Part shown: in pieces, positions 1 through 9,307 of the stretch
Layout: every line of letters starts with the position of its first letter
How positions within the stretch are numbered: the stretch's first letter is position 1
Source: Burkholderiaceae bacterium
GTDB lineage: Bacteria; Pseudomonadota; Gammaproteobacteria; Burkholderiales; Burkholderiaceae_E
Assembly (NCBI GenBank): GCA_900299025.1
Contig: OMIE01000088.1
Span: 1 to 32,076, forward strand
Direction of reading: 5' to 3'
Length of the DNA: 32,076 nucleotides
The notes under the pieces: generated by a model
What the model was told of the DNA's origin: nothing
Database searches by the model: none
Seen by the model: the letters and a program-made list of their open reading frames with translations, nothing else
Position numbers and translations under genes: made by a program

Positions 1-20
1 GAGATGTGTATAAGAGACAG
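1..20 (+). other. Residual Illumina Nextera adapter (Tn5 mosaic end)
   Basis: The first 20 bases, GAGATGTGTATAAGAGACAG, equal the 19-bp Tn5 mosaic end used in Nextera libraries plus the preceding G. That G is found in the read-2 side adapter; the read-1 adapter has C there. The glyS reading frame runs cleanly up to base 21 and its homology to the family stops there. This is library-preparation sequence left on a contig end, not part of the genome and not a natural transposon. Confidence 0.96.
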
Positions 21-1826
21 CAATAAATTAGCGATACGCCGATTGGCAGCCGCCAGCGAGACTGCAGCCTCTTCGCGACTAAAGGCCTCCAAGGCTTTAA
101 GCCGCTCCTGAAGTCGATATAACTGCGCTTGTGGTCGCGCGAGCAAGGCTTGAATGAGGTTTTGTGCCCAGCCTTGTTCTCGAAGATAAACCGCCAGCCT
201 GTCGTTAAAAAATCGGATCAGATCTGCGCTTGCGCTCGGATGAGTTTGTTTTTGCTCAAGTCCACGCAAGCCACAATCGATTAATTCGTTGAGACTTAAA
301 TCGAGTTTGCACTCCAATAGCATCCGCAAAACCCCCAGGGCCTGACGTCGCAGTGCGAAGGGATCTTTGTCGCCGGTTGGCAATTGCCCGATGGCAAACA
401 AACCACAAAGGGTTTCAAGCTTGTCTGCAAGTGCAAGCACGATCCCGATGGGGGTTTTTGCGAGCGAATCGCCCGCAAATCGGGGTAAATATTGCTCGGC
501 AATCGATTCGGCTAGCGCCGGGTCTTCACCATCGATAAGCGCGTAATAGCGCCCCATGACGCCTTGTAGCTCAGGAAACTCACCCACCATTGATGTGAGC
601 AAATCGGTCTTGGCAAGCAAAGCTGCGCGGCGGGCGATTTCGACGTCGAGGGAGAGTCGATCGGCAATCCAGGATGCAATCTGGGCTACCCGCTGGGCTC
701 GCTCTGCCTGAGTACCTAGCTTGGCGTGATAAATCACCTGGCCAAGTTGTGGCAGGCGGGATTCAAGCTTTTGCTTTTGGTCTTGCTCGAAGAAAAAGCC
801 TGCATCGGCAAGCCTTGGTCGGACTACCCGTTCGTTGCCATGGATGATCAGCGAAGGATCGTCGACCGTCATATTTGACACAATCAAAAACCGAGGCAAA
901 AGCTTTTGTTGCGCGTCGAATAAGGGGAAGTACTTTTGATTGGTGCGCATCGTGAGCATCAAGCACTCTTGTGGCACTTTCAAAAAATCTTGGTCAAACT
1001 TTCCGCAATACACCGCACCACGCTCCACAAGCGCCGTGACTTCTTCAAGAAGTGATGCAGTGATCTGGTCCTCACCAAGATGGGCGCCGAGCGATGCCGC
1101 CTGGCTCACAAGCGCCTCGTGGATGGCCTGTTTACGCTCATCCATGTCGACGATCACCGCGCCTTTGTTGTACATGATCGATGCATAGTTGTCGGCGTGA
1201 TCAATACTTATCTGCGCTTCACCCTGAAAACGGTGCCCTTGGGTCAGACGATTCGCCTGCAGTCCGAGCAAGTTCATCGGGACAACGCGCCCGCCGTGCA
1301 GGACGAGCAGAGCGTGGGCGGGGCGTATGAAACTTACTGTGGTCTTTCCATCAGCAAGTTGATACTGCATGAGTTTGGGGATTGGCAGATCGGCAAGTGC
1401 CTTCGCAATCACCGACTCGAGCCGCTCATCGAGTAAAGCGCCTGGCTCGGTGTGACGGAATGTGAAAACTGTTTGCTTGCCGTCGCTTAATGGCTGCAGG
1501 GCATCGATCTCAGCACCTTGGCGTTGAGCCCATTTGATCAAAGCCTGGGTGGGCTTGCCATCTGCGTCGAGTCCGACCTGTAAGGAAGGTCCTTTGATCA
1601 ATCGCTCGCGTGGCAGTCCTTTTGAGCGCACTTGGTGGACTAGGATGCCAAGCCGGCGCGGGGTGGCAAAGCGCTTGTAATCCTGAGCGTCGATGCGGTC
1701 AACCCACTGATGCGAGGCAAGTCCTTCGAGAATCGCAGCACTAAAGCGCTCAGACAACTGGCGCAAGGACTTAGGGGGTAATTCCTCGGTGAGCAGTTCG
1801 ATTAAAAGGCTTGCGGTGTCAGCCAT
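21..1826 (-). CDS. glyS: Glycyl-tRNA synthetase beta subunit, 3'-truncated by contig end
   Basis: GlyS pairs with GlyQ as an alpha2-beta2 enzyme that charges tRNA-Gly in the cytoplasm; the beta subunit carries tRNA recognition. The frame is open from the ATG at 1826 to base 21, giving 602 residues against a usual total near 700. The start reads [18 protein letters not shown], a hallmark N-terminus, followed by FATPRRL, later PKLMQYQ and [13 protein letters not shown]. The last visible residues, [11 protein letters not shown], match the C-terminal DALR-like anticodon-binding region, so about 100 residues are missing. The start overlaps the glyQ stop by 8 bp, indicating translational coupling. 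The truncation is an assembly edge: adapter sequence replaces the rest. I see no internal frameshift in the parts I translated. Confidence 0.96.
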
Positions 1827-2712
1827 GCTGGGCATCCTGGTCAGCGAGCATCGGAAAGCCAAGCGCTTGGCGGGCATCGTAGTAGGTTTGCGCCACCTTA
1901 CGGGCAAGGGCGCGCACGCGGCCAATGTAGGCTGCGCGTTCGGTGACTGAGATCGCCCCTCGCGCATCAAGCAAATTGAAGCTATGCGAGCACTTCATCA
2001 CCATTTCATAGGCTGGCAGGGCGAGTTGATGTTGAATGAGTTTTTGTGCTTCAGCTTCATAGGCGTCGAACTGATGCAGCAATAAGCTCGTGTTGGCCAG
2101 TTCAAAGTTATAACGCGACTGCTCCACTTCGTTTTGATGAAAAACATCACGATAGAGTAAGCCTTCGGTCCAGCGAAGATCATAGACCGACTCAACACCT
2201 TGCAAGTACATCGCTAGACGCTCAAGACCATAGGTAATCTCGCCCGTGATCGGTTGGCAACGAAGCGAGCCTACCTCCTGGAAATAAGTGAACTGGGTCA
2301 CTTCCATGCCATTGAGCCAGACTTCCCAGCCCAGCCCCCAAGCACCCAAGGTGGGTGATTCCCAGTCATCTTCAACAAAGCGAATGTCATTTCGTTGGGT
2401 ATCGATGCCGAGTGCACGTAAGGATCCTAAATAGCGCTCCAAAATGTCGGTGGGCGAGGGCTTAAGCACCACTTGGTACTGGTAGTAGTGCTGTAGCCGA
2501 TTTGGATTTTCCCCATAGCGTCCATCCTTGGGACGGCGCGAGGGCTGCACATAGGCTGCCTTCCAGGGTTCGGGCCCAATCGCACGTAAAAAGGTAGCGG
2601 TGTGAAAGGTGCCTGCGCCAACTTCCATGTCGTAAGGTTGAAGAAGCGCACAGCCTTGCTCGTTCCAATAGGCTTGCAGCCGAAGCATGATTTCTTGAAA
2701 GCTTGGATTCAT
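1819..2712 (-). CDS. glyQ: Glycyl-tRNA synthetase alpha subunit
   Basis: GlyQ is the catalytic subunit of bacterial alpha2-beta2 glycyl-tRNA synthetase, binding ATP and glycine. The 297 residues are the normal length. The start [16 protein letters not shown] and the block [20 protein letters not shown], followed by [17 protein letters not shown], are diagnostic of the class II core in this subfamily. The ATG at 2712 overlaps the lnt stop as ATGA, and the stop overlaps glyS by 8 bp. The pair is therefore co-translated at the end of the miaB-phoH-ybeY-lnt operon. The order lnt-glyQ-glyS is common in Burkholderiales. Nothing unusual was seen. Confidence 0.98.
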   Translation of the reverse strand: MNPSFQEIMLRLQAYWNEQGCALLQPYDMEVGAGTFHTATFLRAIGPEPWKAAYVQPSRRPKDGRYGENPNRLQHYYQYQVVLKPSPTDILERYLGSLRALGIDTQRNDIRFVEDDWESPTLGAWGLGWEVWLNGMEVTQFTYFQEVGSLRCQPITGEITYGLERLAMYLQGVESVYDLRWTEGLLYRDVFHQNEVEQSRYNFELANTSLLLHQFDAYEAEAQKLIQHQLALPAYEMVMKCSHSFNLLDARGAISVTERAAYIGRVRALARKVAQTYYDARQALGFPMLADQDAQHG

Positions 2713-4310
2713 GACGAGATTTTAATCCCTCTGTTTGTCAATGCTTCAAACCGAGCGAGGCAAAAGGCGACGATCAGCATAAGACCTAGGAAAACCCATG
2801 TGCCACCAAGTCGATAGCGTGCAAAGGGGGTAAGGCCTTTCATCGGTTGCACGTTCGTAACGAGCACTTCCTCGCTTAGATGGGGCAGCTTAGCCACGAC
2901 TCGACCGTCAGCGCCAATCGCAGCGGTCGCTCCTGTGTTTGTGGCACGCAGCATGGGGCGCTGTAACTCCAAACTTCGCATGCGGCTAATTTGCAAATGC
3001 TGGTGCAAGGCATGCGAGTCACCGAACCATGCGAGGTTACTCGCATTGACCAATACATGGGCGCCTTGCTGAACTTGCCAAGCAATGGCCTCTGGGAAAA
3101 GATCTTCATAGCAAATATTAAAACCAATGAGTCGCCCGGCAACCGGATGTATGGGCGCTGGGTCTTTTCCACGCTCAAAATCACCCAGCGGTATGCGCAT
3201 TTGCTCGACAAACCAGCGAAAACCAGGGGGCACGAACTCACCAAATGGCACCAAATGCTGCTTGTCATAGCGGCCAAGCCATTGTCCTTGGCCTTGCATC
3301 AAGACAAGGCTATTGCTTCGAATCGGGAGTGTTTCGCCGTTTTCGATGTCCTTGCCAAGCGGCATGCCCAGAGCAAGCACCCCGCCTTGTTTTGCGAGCG
3401 CCTGCACCAGTTTCTCCCGGCTCTCTAGTGGGCTATGCGCCCAGGGGCTGATCCAAGCTGTCTCAGGACTGACCGTCAAGTCAACCTGCGCCCTCAAGAT
3501 CATATGCACTATTCGCTCATGCTGCTCAATCAGGCGTTGCGCATCGAATTTTTGCAGCTGTGACACATTGGTTTGCATCAGCAGGCTTCTGAATGATGGA
3601 CCGCTCGCGTTTACCCAGTTGTGCTGCAAAAGGCTGCTGGTGATCACGAGTACGGCGAGCGCGATGATTAAGCCAGGCTTTCCCTCGCTGCTTAACAACA
3701 TCGATGGTCTTTTGTCCGCGCCCTCGGTCGATTGGGGCGGGTATGGCGCTGAACTTCGAAGCAAGGCAGCAAGCCACAGCGATGCTGCGATAGCCAAGGC
3801 ACTTATTCCGTAGACGCCGACCCATGCTGCCCAATGACTCAGAACGCCGTCAACATGGGCGTAGCCCACCGATAGCCATGGGAAACCGGTGAATAGTCCG
3901 GCACGCAGGAGCTCGAAAAGGCCCCAGAGTCCGCCAAAGGCGAACCCGGCGCCCAGACCCGGCTTAATCCAGTGGCGGAGTATGGCTTGTCGATAAATGG
4001 CAAAGGCCGCTGTGCCGAAGAGTGCGAGATACATACAAAATGCAACAAGCGCGGCCGCAGAAAGTGCCTGAGGCATGCCGCCATAGCGTGTCATCGAAAT
4101 ATGCAGCCAAGACAGGCCGATGAGAAGCGTGAGGGTGTGGAAGTAAAAAAACAGCAGCCAGCTACGTTTGGCGCGCAGTTCGATGAAGCTCAACGCCGCC
4201 GCGAAACTTAAAATCTGCAAGAGTTCATGGTGAATCGGCCCGAAGCTCATCGCTTGAACGCTGGCAGCAAGGCTCAGGGCGAGCACGAGCAAGGGCAGCT
4301 TTGTGGTCAC
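2709..4310 (-). CDS. lnt: Apolipoprotein N-acyltransferase
   Basis: Lnt is an inner-membrane enzyme that adds the third acyl chain to the N-terminal cysteine of lipoproteins, completing their maturation. The 533 residues begin with several hydrophobic segments (about 5-20, 30-45, 52-72, 85-105, 160-185, 212-230). A periplasmic nitrilase-like domain and a final membrane helix near 503-520 follow. The motif [17 protein letters not shown] (134-150) is typical. The catalytic triad is visible as Glu283 (SPETAW), Lys350 ([12 protein letters not shown]) and Cys400 (NICYED). The start is GTG at 4310, overlapping the ybeY TGA as GTGA. The stop overlaps glyQ by 4 bp. In many proteobacteria corC/ybeX lies between ybeY and lnt; it is absent here. 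Confidence 0.97.
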   Translation of the reverse strand: MTTKLPLLVLALSLAASVQAMSFGPIHHELLQILSFAAALSFIELRAKRSWLLFFYFHTLTLLIGLSWLHISMTRYGGMPQALSAAALVAFCMYLALFGTAAFAIYRQAILRHWIKPGLGAGFAFGGLWGLFELLRAGLFTGFPWLSVGYAHVDGVLSHWAAWVGVYGISALAIAASLWLAALLRSSAPYPPQSTEGADKRPSMLLSSEGKPGLIIALAVLVITSSLLQHNWVNASGPSFRSLLMQTNVSQLQKFDAQRLIEQHERIVHMILRAQVDLTVSPETAWISPWAHSPLESREKLVQALAKQGGVLALGMPLGKDIENGETLPIRSNSLVLMQGQGQWLGRYDKQHLVPFGEFVPPGFRWFVEQMRIPLGDFERGKDPAPIHPVAGRLIGFNICYEDLFPEAIAWQVQQGAHVLVNASNLAWFGDSHALHQHLQISRMRSLELQRPMLRATNTGATAAIGADGRVVAKLPHLSEEVLVTNVQPMKGLTPFARYRLGGTWVFLGLMLIVAFCLARFEALTNRGIKISS

Positions 4311-4759
4311 GCTCGCGCGTCCATCGCCTTATAAGGATCAGGCATGCGCAAACGGGCCAGGAGTCGGACTTCCCGGGCCTCCATGAGCGCTGCCATCGCA
4401 GGTAACTCATGGTCCATACCGCGTGCATGCAAGACACCATGAATCACCAAATGCGCTAAGTGCTGCGCCAAAGGCATACCTGCGCGCTCGGATTCAGTTT
4501 CGATAACTGGAAGGCAAAAAATAAGATCGGCCTCCCAGGGGGCTTGCTGCGTGTAGGCAAAAGTCAGCACATTGGTGGGCTTATCCGCATGCCGCCATTG
4601 CGCATTGAGTTGTCTGCCTTCTTCAGCGCCGACCAAGCGCAGGTTTAAATGTGCGACTTCCCCTTCAAGCGCAAGTTTCACCCAGCGGCGAAGGCGTGAA
4701 GTAGAAACTGGCCAGCGCACAATACCCTGGCCGCGTTGCAAGCTGATTTCAGTGTCCAA
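4307..4759 (-). CDS. ybeY: Endoribonuclease YbeY (16S rRNA maturation)
   Basis: YbeY is a zinc-dependent RNase needed for 16S rRNA 3'-end maturation and ribosome quality control. The 150 residues contain the UPF0054 signature HGVLHARGMDH with zinc ligands His107, His111 and His117, plus the typical NAQWRHADKPTNVLTFAY segment near residues 52-69. The start is unusual: the only plausible upstream initiator is a TTG at 4759, because an in-frame TGA lies seven codons further up and no ATG precedes the conserved region. It lies 11 bp after the phoH stop and its own stop overlaps the lnt GTG, so it is embedded in the operon. Confidence 0.95.
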   Translation of the reverse strand: MDTEISLQRGQGIVRWPVSTSRLRRWVKLALEGEVAHLNLRLVGAEEGRQLNAQWRHADKPTNVLTFAYTQQAPWEADLIFCLPVIETESERAGMPLAQHLAHLVIHGVLHARGMDHELPAMAALMEAREVRLLARLRMPDPYKAMDARA

Positions 4760-4770
4760 GCTTTTCTTGT

Positions 4771-5793
4771 TTAGTGCTCAAGTCGGGCCTGGCGTTCATA
4801 GGCATCAACGATACGCCCCACCAAAGGATGGCGAACAACGTCGGAGCTATCGAACTCGGTAAAGGCAATACCTTTAACCTGATCGAGAATGCGTCTTGCG
4901 TTGATCAAGCCGCTTGTTGTTCCTTTGGGTAGATCAATTTGTGTGGGATCGCCTGTTACAACTGCTCGCGAGCCAAAGCCCAAACGGGTCAAGAACATTT
5001 TCATTTGTTCAGCGGTTGTATTTTGCGCCTCATCAAGAATAATAAAGGCATGGTTGAGTGTGCGTCCGCGCATATAAGCTAGCGGCGCAATCTCAATACT
5101 CTGCCTTTCCATGGCTCGATTCACACGCTCAAAACCCATCAAATCATAGAGCGCATCGTACAGCGGCCTCAAATAAGGATCTACTTTTTGTGCCAGATCG
5201 CCAGGTAGAAAACCGAGCCTCTCGCCGGCTTCAACAGCAGGCCGTGTGAGGATAATGCGCTTGACTTGTTCACGCTCTAAGGCATCAACGGCACACGCAA
5301 CCGCTAAATAAGTTTTGCCTGTCCCTGCTGGTCCGATACCAAAACTCAAGTCATGGCTAAGGATATGTTGCACATAAAGGCGCTGATTGGGCGTTCGCGG
5401 CTGCAGGTCGCTCCGTTTTGTGTGTAGACGAATCTCGGCCTGAGCTGGACTTGAATCGCCGTGCTCGGCTAAAACGCCTTTGGCTAGGTCTTGATGATCA
5501 ATCGTACCTGCCGTCGTTTGCTCGCGCAGGCTAATCAAGCCGAGGGCGATGTCATCTTCTTCGAGGGGGCGAGTGGCGCGAGCATAAAAAAATTGGAGCG
5601 CTACGATCGCCATATCAGCATCTTGACTAAATCCTTTTACTTCGAAAGCGCCCTGTTGACGACGAATACTGACATCGAGACTCGACTCCATATGCCTCAA
5701 ATTTGCCTCAAGCGCACCACACAAATTGGCAAGGCGCCGATTGTCGATTTGATCGGGTTTCCAGCGCTTTGCTGCCGATTTGTGCTGAGTCAT
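4771..5793 (-). CDS. phoH: PhoH-like P-loop ATPase (YbeZ type)
   Basis: This is a PhoH family NTPase, the usual genomic and probably functional partner of YbeY in RNA metabolism. The 340 residues show Walker A GPAGTGKT at 154-161, Walker B IILDEAQN at 251-258 and the sensor-like [12 protein letters not shown] near 278-289. An N-terminal KH-like region (about 20-90) is expected for YbeZ. The ATG at 5793 overlaps the miaB stop by 4 bp and the gene is followed 11 bp later by ybeY. In E. coli the name phoH belongs to a paralogue and the true equivalent here is ybeZ; the symbol is used because most Burkholderiales annotations use it. Confidence 0.95.
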   Translation of the reverse strand: MTQHKSAAKRWKPDQIDNRRLANLCGALEANLRHMESSLDVSIRRQQGAFEVKGFSQDADMAIVALQFFYARATRPLEEDDIALGLISLREQTTAGTIDHQDLAKGVLAEHGDSSPAQAEIRLHTKRSDLQPRTPNQRLYVQHILSHDLSFGIGPAGTGKTYLAVACAVDALEREQVKRIILTRPAVEAGERLGFLPGDLAQKVDPYLRPLYDALYDLMGFERVNRAMERQSIEIAPLAYMRGRTLNHAFIILDEAQNTTAEQMKMFLTRLGFGSRAVVTGDPTQIDLPKGTTSGLINARRILDQVKGIAFTEFDSSDVVRHPLVGRIVDAYERQARLEH

Positions 5794-7145
5794 GCCATCG
5801 CTCTGGCTTCTAGGACTTCGCCGCGCAAGGAGTGTGGGAAAGCTTCCGTGATTCTTAGGGTAAGCATTGAACCAATCCAGTGTCGTTCACCTGAAAAATT
5901 CACGATGCGGTGATTGGCGGTACGACCACAGAGTTCGTCGGGATTTCGTTTCGAAGGGCCTTCAACAAGCACCGTCTGAATGCTTCCTATCATGGCCTGC
6001 GAGTGGGCTTGACTCTGGGCATTAAGCAGGTCCTGCAAGCGGGAAAGCCAGGCTAGTTTGGTTTGCTTGGGTATTGGGTCTTCAAGATCGGCTGCAGGGG
6101 TACCTGGGCGAGCGCTATAAATAAAGGAAAAGGACTGATCAATCTGAAGATCGCGCACGAGATCCATCGTGGCTTGAAAGTCTTCTTCTGTCTCACCGGG
6201 AAAGCCCACAATAAAATCTGAACTAACCGAAATCTCCGGACAGGCCTTACGCAATCGCCGAATGATCGATTTAAACTCAAGAGCGGTATAGCCTCGCTTC
6301 ATCGCAGCGAGCACGCGATCTGATCCCGCCTGTACGGGTAGGTGAACATGTGCTGCGAGCTGCGGAATGCTGACGTGTGCCTCAATCAGGCGTTGGGTGA
6401 ATTCCCTGGGATGGGAGGTGGTGTAGCGGATGCGCAAAATCCCGGGAATCTGCGCAACCATCTCTAGCAAGAGACTGAAATCAGCCGGCTCACCAGGCTC
6501 GATCCATCCAGTAGGTACTGGCCCAGCCCAAGCATTGACATTTTGGCCAAGTAGGGTGACTTCGCGAACACCTTGACCCGCTAACTCTGCCACTTCGGTC
6601 AAGATATCTTCTAAGGGGCGCGATACTTCTTCACCCCTTGTGTAGGGTACGACACAAAAGCTACAGTATTTACTACACCCTTCCATGATCGATACAAAAG
6701 CAGTAACACCTTCAACCCGAGCTGGCGGCAGATGATCGAATTTCTCGATTTCAGGGAAGCGAATGTCAACTTGTGCTTTGCCGCTTAAGCGTCGCTGCTC
6801 GATCAACTGCGGCAGTCGATGAAGTGTTTGCGGGCCAAAGACCACATCCACATAAGGTGCCCGTTTGACGATTGACTCACCCTCCTGGCTCGCAACGCAA
6901 CCGCCCACGCCGATGATTAGGTCAGGGCGCTGTTGTTTAATCGCTCGGACCCTTCCCAGGTCGGAAAACACCTTTTCCTGGGCTTTCTCTCGGACCGAGC
7001 AGGTATTGAATAAGACGATGTCGGCTTCTTGCGGCGTTTGGACCAACTCGGTTGCATCATGGGCGGCGAGTACGTCAGCCATCTTGGCTGAGTCGTATTC
7101 GTTCATTTGGCAACCAAAGGTCTTGATAAATAACTTTTTTCCCAT
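5790..7145 (-). CDS. miaB: tRNA-2-methylthio-N6-dimethylallyladenosine synthase
   Basis: MiaB is a radical-SAM methylthiotransferase that adds the methylthio group to i6A37 in tRNAs reading UNN codons. The 451 residues are the family length. The N-terminal UPF0004 domain supplies auxiliary-cluster cysteines Cys12, Cys49 (NTCSVR) and Cys83 (GGCVA). The radical-SAM triad is Cys157, Cys161 and Cys164 in [16 protein letters not shown]. The C-terminal segment from about 380 fits a TRAM RNA-binding domain. The start is the ATG at 7145. The stop overlaps the phoH ATG by 4 bp, and 12 bp separate it from the upstream patatin gene. Confidence 0.97.
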   Translation of the reverse strand: MGKKLFIKTFGCQMNEYDSAKMADVLAAHDATELVQTPQEADIVLFNTCSVREKAQEKVFSDLGRVRAIKQQRPDLIIGVGGCVASQEGESIVKRAPYVDVVFGPQTLHRLPQLIEQRRLSGKAQVDIRFPEIEKFDHLPPARVEGVTAFVSIMEGCSKYCSFCVVPYTRGEEVSRPLEDILTEVAELAGQGVREVTLLGQNVNAWAGPVPTGWIEPGEPADFSLLLEMVAQIPGILRIRYTTSHPREFTQRLIEAHVSIPQLAAHVHLPVQAGSDRVLAAMKRGYTALEFKSIIRRLRKACPEISVSSDFIVGFPGETEEDFQATMDLVRDLQIDQSFSFIYSARPGTPAADLEDPIPKQTKLAWLSRLQDLLNAQSQAHSQAMIGSIQTVLVEGPSKRNPDELCGRTANHRIVNFSGERHWIGSMLTLRITEAFPHSLRGEVLEARAMA

Positions 7146-7157
7146 GCGTGAACTGTA

Positions 7158-8315
7158 TCAAGAGTGGCGATCGATGAAGGCAAGGATAGTATCCATCATC
7201 GCATGGGCATCGCGCTGTCCAAGTTCGATCAGTGCATTGGTGAAGCCTTGTTCAAAGAGTAAATAGCTCAATAAAACAGCCCCGCGGGCCTCTGTAGCGC
7301 CAACCCGGCCGAAAAGTTTGCGCAGCATCCAGGGCAAATGAAGTCGATAACGCAGCGCAATCGGCTCCAAGGCTTCACTTGGATTGATTTGCAGTAATTC
7401 AACGTGGCACAGGCCGCTTTTCGACAGTGCTTGTGGATCAAGCAAGCGAATAACCTCATTGGTCCGCGCCAATTGCTCAGCATCCGACGAAAGGCTGTCT
7501 AGAAACAGTCCAGCAAGCGCGTGGCCGCCAATTTGCGCAAGCGAGGGCTGACTCTGGGTCGCATGCTCGGGGGGGGCTGCTTCATGCTCGGTGGAGCGGG
7601 TACCAATGGCAAGTACTGCCCTGGCACCTAGGTGTATCGCAGGACTTATCGGTGCGACCTGGCGCATCGCACCATCACCAAACCACTGGGTTTGGCCCTC
7701 GACCTGAAGCGCGACGGGCGGAAACAATACCGGGATTGCGCTCGAAGCAAGCAGATGCTCGATGGTCATTAGACTGCGTATCGCTTTGCGTTTGGCACGT
7801 TGCCAGGGCTCAATTGCCTTCGGTGCACTGTAAAAAGTGAGGTGTTCTCCGCTGCTATAGCTCGAGGCGGTGACCGCAACCGCGTGTAAGTCCCGGGATT
7901 CAAGATGCCGATCAATCTGGCTTAAGTCGAGCTCACGACTTAAGAGTCGCCGCAATGGCGAAGTATCGAGGAGTGCTTTGGGCGTGTGCCCGCTGAGCCA
8001 ACCGAGCGTGAGTGCACTCAGCCACTTGCCGGTTGACGAGGCCAGACCGATGCTGTCGGCGACAAAGACCTGTTCGGCACGAAAGCTGCTCCAGATGCGT
8101 TCAAGGTGAAGTACGGCGGGCAAAAACCCTTCAGGATGACTGGCAAGCGTGGCTACATTGAGCGCCCCCGCCGAAGTGCCGCAAAGTATCTTAAAGGGAT
8201 GGGTGCTTAGGGCGTGTCCTGCTCCCCGTCTTCTAAGCGCGTGAGCAATTGCGACCAGGACCCCGACCTGATAGGCCGCACGAGCGCCGCCGCCTGTAAG
8301 TAAAAGTCCAATCAT
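7158..8315 (-). CDS. Patatin-like phospholipase/acylhydrolase
   Basis: This is a patatin-family serine lipid acylhydrolase, probably cytoplasmic as no signal peptide or membrane helix is visible. With the chosen start it has 385 residues. The oxyanion hole GGGARAAYQVG lies near residues 8-18, the nucleophile Ser48 in GTSAG and the dyad Asp214 in FGDGA. The frame extends upstream to an ATG at 8384. I prefer the ATG at 8315 because the conserved fold begins at once (MIGLLLTGGG) and the extra 23 codons run through 46-bp-period repeats, which do not keep frame. Neither start has a clear Shine-Dalgarno sequence. It appears to be the first gene of the miaB operon. The substrate is unknown. Confidence 0.85.
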   Translation of the reverse strand: MIGLLLTGGGARAAYQVGVLVAIAHALRRRGAGHALSTHPFKILCGTSAGALNVATLASHPEGFLPAVLHLERIWSSFRAEQVFVADSIGLASSTGKWLSALTLGWLSGHTPKALLDTSPLRRLLSRELDLSQIDRHLESRDLHAVAVTASSYSSGEHLTFYSAPKAIEPWQRAKRKAIRSLMTIEHLLASSAIPVLFPPVALQVEGQTQWFGDGAMRQVAPISPAIHLGARAVLAIGTRSTEHEAAPPEHATQSQPSLAQIGGHALAGLFLDSLSSDAEQLARTNEVIRLLDPQALSKSGLCHVELLQINPSEALEPIALRYRLHLPWMLRKLFGRVGATEARGAVLLSYLLFEQGFTNALIELGQRDAHAMMDTILAFIDRHS

Positions 8316-8444
8316 CGGGTGCTTGATGGAGGGATCATCGATATATTGAAGCAGAGTTCGACGAGTCCTTGAAGTAGAGCACATCGGGGTATCGAAGCTA
8401 AGCGCGACAAGCTCTTGACATGGAGCATGTCGGGGTATCGAAGC
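8314..8444. repeat. Three degenerate tandem repeats, 46-bp period
   Basis: Three 39-bp units at 8314-8352, 8360-8398 and 8406-8444 are separated by 7-bp spacers. Units 2 and 3 agree at 31 of 39 positions and share an exact 15-bp end (TCGGGGTATCGAAGC). Units 1 and 2 agree at 27 of 39. They occupy the leader of the patatin-miaB operon, the first unit touching the preferred patatin start codon. The period is not a multiple of three, so they did not arise as protein repeats. They may be regulator-binding iterons or a decayed duplication. Confidence 0.7.
8417..8431. promoter_or_regulatory. Perfect inverted repeat, candidate operator
   Basis: GACATG-GAG-CATGTC is a perfect 6-3-6 palindrome inside the third leader repeat, between the divergent patatin operon and the RidA-like gene. 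It overlaps a TTGACA hexamer at 8415-8420 on the plus strand, but no good -10 box lies at the right distance. The shape suits a dimeric regulator site. No regulator gene is nearby, so this rests on symmetry alone. Confidence 0.3.
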
Positions 8445-8527
8445 AAGGGCCCATCTCGGCCTTGGCAGATCAAGTCGCTATCATGCGTCTCGTCAATTCA
8501 TACACTTACTTTTGGGGATGTTGATTC

Positions 8528-9307
8528 ATGACGACGGTACCTCATTCCAGGTTGTTTGAAGCGGGCGGCTTTATGTATTTGCCTGCTGTTTTTCAATACT
8601 CGGGCGGCGTAGCGGCAGCCCAAGGCTTTGCGATGGTCCGCCAACGATTTTCAAAGCCCTTGCCGCTTGCTGAGGCCTTTGCGGCGGTTGAACAACACCT
8701 CGCTGCGATTGGTAGACCGACGAGCGCTTTTGCCCATTGTGAATTGCGTTCACCAGCGCCTTTTAGCGAGCAGGGCTTTGTCGCGTTCAACAGGGTTTAT
8801 GTGCAAAAGCTACAGTCCTGGGGTTTGTTTGCAGGCGGCGACAGCCAGGACAATCCCGTGGCGCGCACCAATGTTTGTCCAGTCTACGACCCACCCGCTG
8901 AACCTGCAATGTATGCCTTTTCTTACACGGTCCCCGCCGGCGCGCGACTCACCGGCGGATTCATGGTTGCTGGCAGCGGCGAGGCGAGCGAGAAGGCTGG
9001 TGAAGCTTATCGAGACAGGATCGTAGCCTTGCATGACAACTCGCCAGAGGGCCTGGTTCGCAAAGTCGATTATGTTCTAGAAACAATGCGATTGCGCCTG
9101 GCAGGATTGGGTTTTAAGTGGTCCGATGCAAATAGTGCCCAAATTTATACGGTTCAAAATATTGGTCACTTGGTCGGCCCGATGATGGCGGCAAGAGGCA
9201 TTGCGCCAGCAGGCTTATGCTGGCACTACGCAAGGCCACCCGTACAAGGTCTTGACTACGAGATGGATGTTCACGGCGCTGCCGCTGATGGCTTGATTAG
9301 GCCATGA
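8528..9307 (+). CDS. Tandem RidA-fold (YjgF/YER057c/UK114-like) protein, function unknown
   Basis: The 259-residue protein seems to hold two divergent RidA-like halves. The first spans about residues 20-135 (YSGGVAAAQGFAMVRQRF through YTVPAG). The second spans 140-255, with GFMVAGSGEA, LRLAGLGFKWSDANSAQIYT and a terminal GLDYEMDVHG that resembles the RidA ending. Single-domain RidA proteins hydrolyse reactive enamine/imine intermediates in the cytosol, and some relatives act in aromatic or amine catabolism. I cannot place the catalytic arginine with confidence, so deaminase activity is not claimed. The ATG at 8528 follows a GGGGA. The gene converges on the Baeyer-Villiger monooxygenase gene with an 11-bp tail overlap. 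Confidence 0.6.
   Translation: MTTVPHSRLFEAGGFMYLPAVFQYSGGVAAAQGFAMVRQRFSKPLPLAEAFAAVEQHLAAIGRPTSAFAHCELRSPAPFSEQGFVAFNRVYVQKLQSWGLFAGGDSQDNPVARTNVCPVYDPPAEPAMYAFSYTVPAGARLTGGFMVAGSGEASEKAGEAYRDRIVALHDNSPEGLVRKVDYVLETMRLRLAGLGFKWSDANSAQIYTVQNIGHLVGPMMAARGIAPAGLCWHYARPPVQGLDYEMDVHGAAADGLIRP

Noticed and set aside
1-20. A Tn5 or other transposon end at the left edge
   Set aside because: The exact 19-bp mosaic end plus the read-2-side G is the Nextera adapter, and there is no transposase or inverted partner.
940-1436. Plus-strand open frames of 82 and 118 codons
   Set aside because: They lie antisense within glyS, whose minus-strand frame translates to clear family motifs.
8316-8384. 23-residue N-terminal extension of the patatin-like protein
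   Set aside because: It runs through out-of-frame repeat units, has no Shine-Dalgarno sequence and precedes the usual family start.
8314-8444. A short CRISPR array
   Set aside because: Repeats are only 54-79% alike, the spacers are 7 bp and no cas gene is present.
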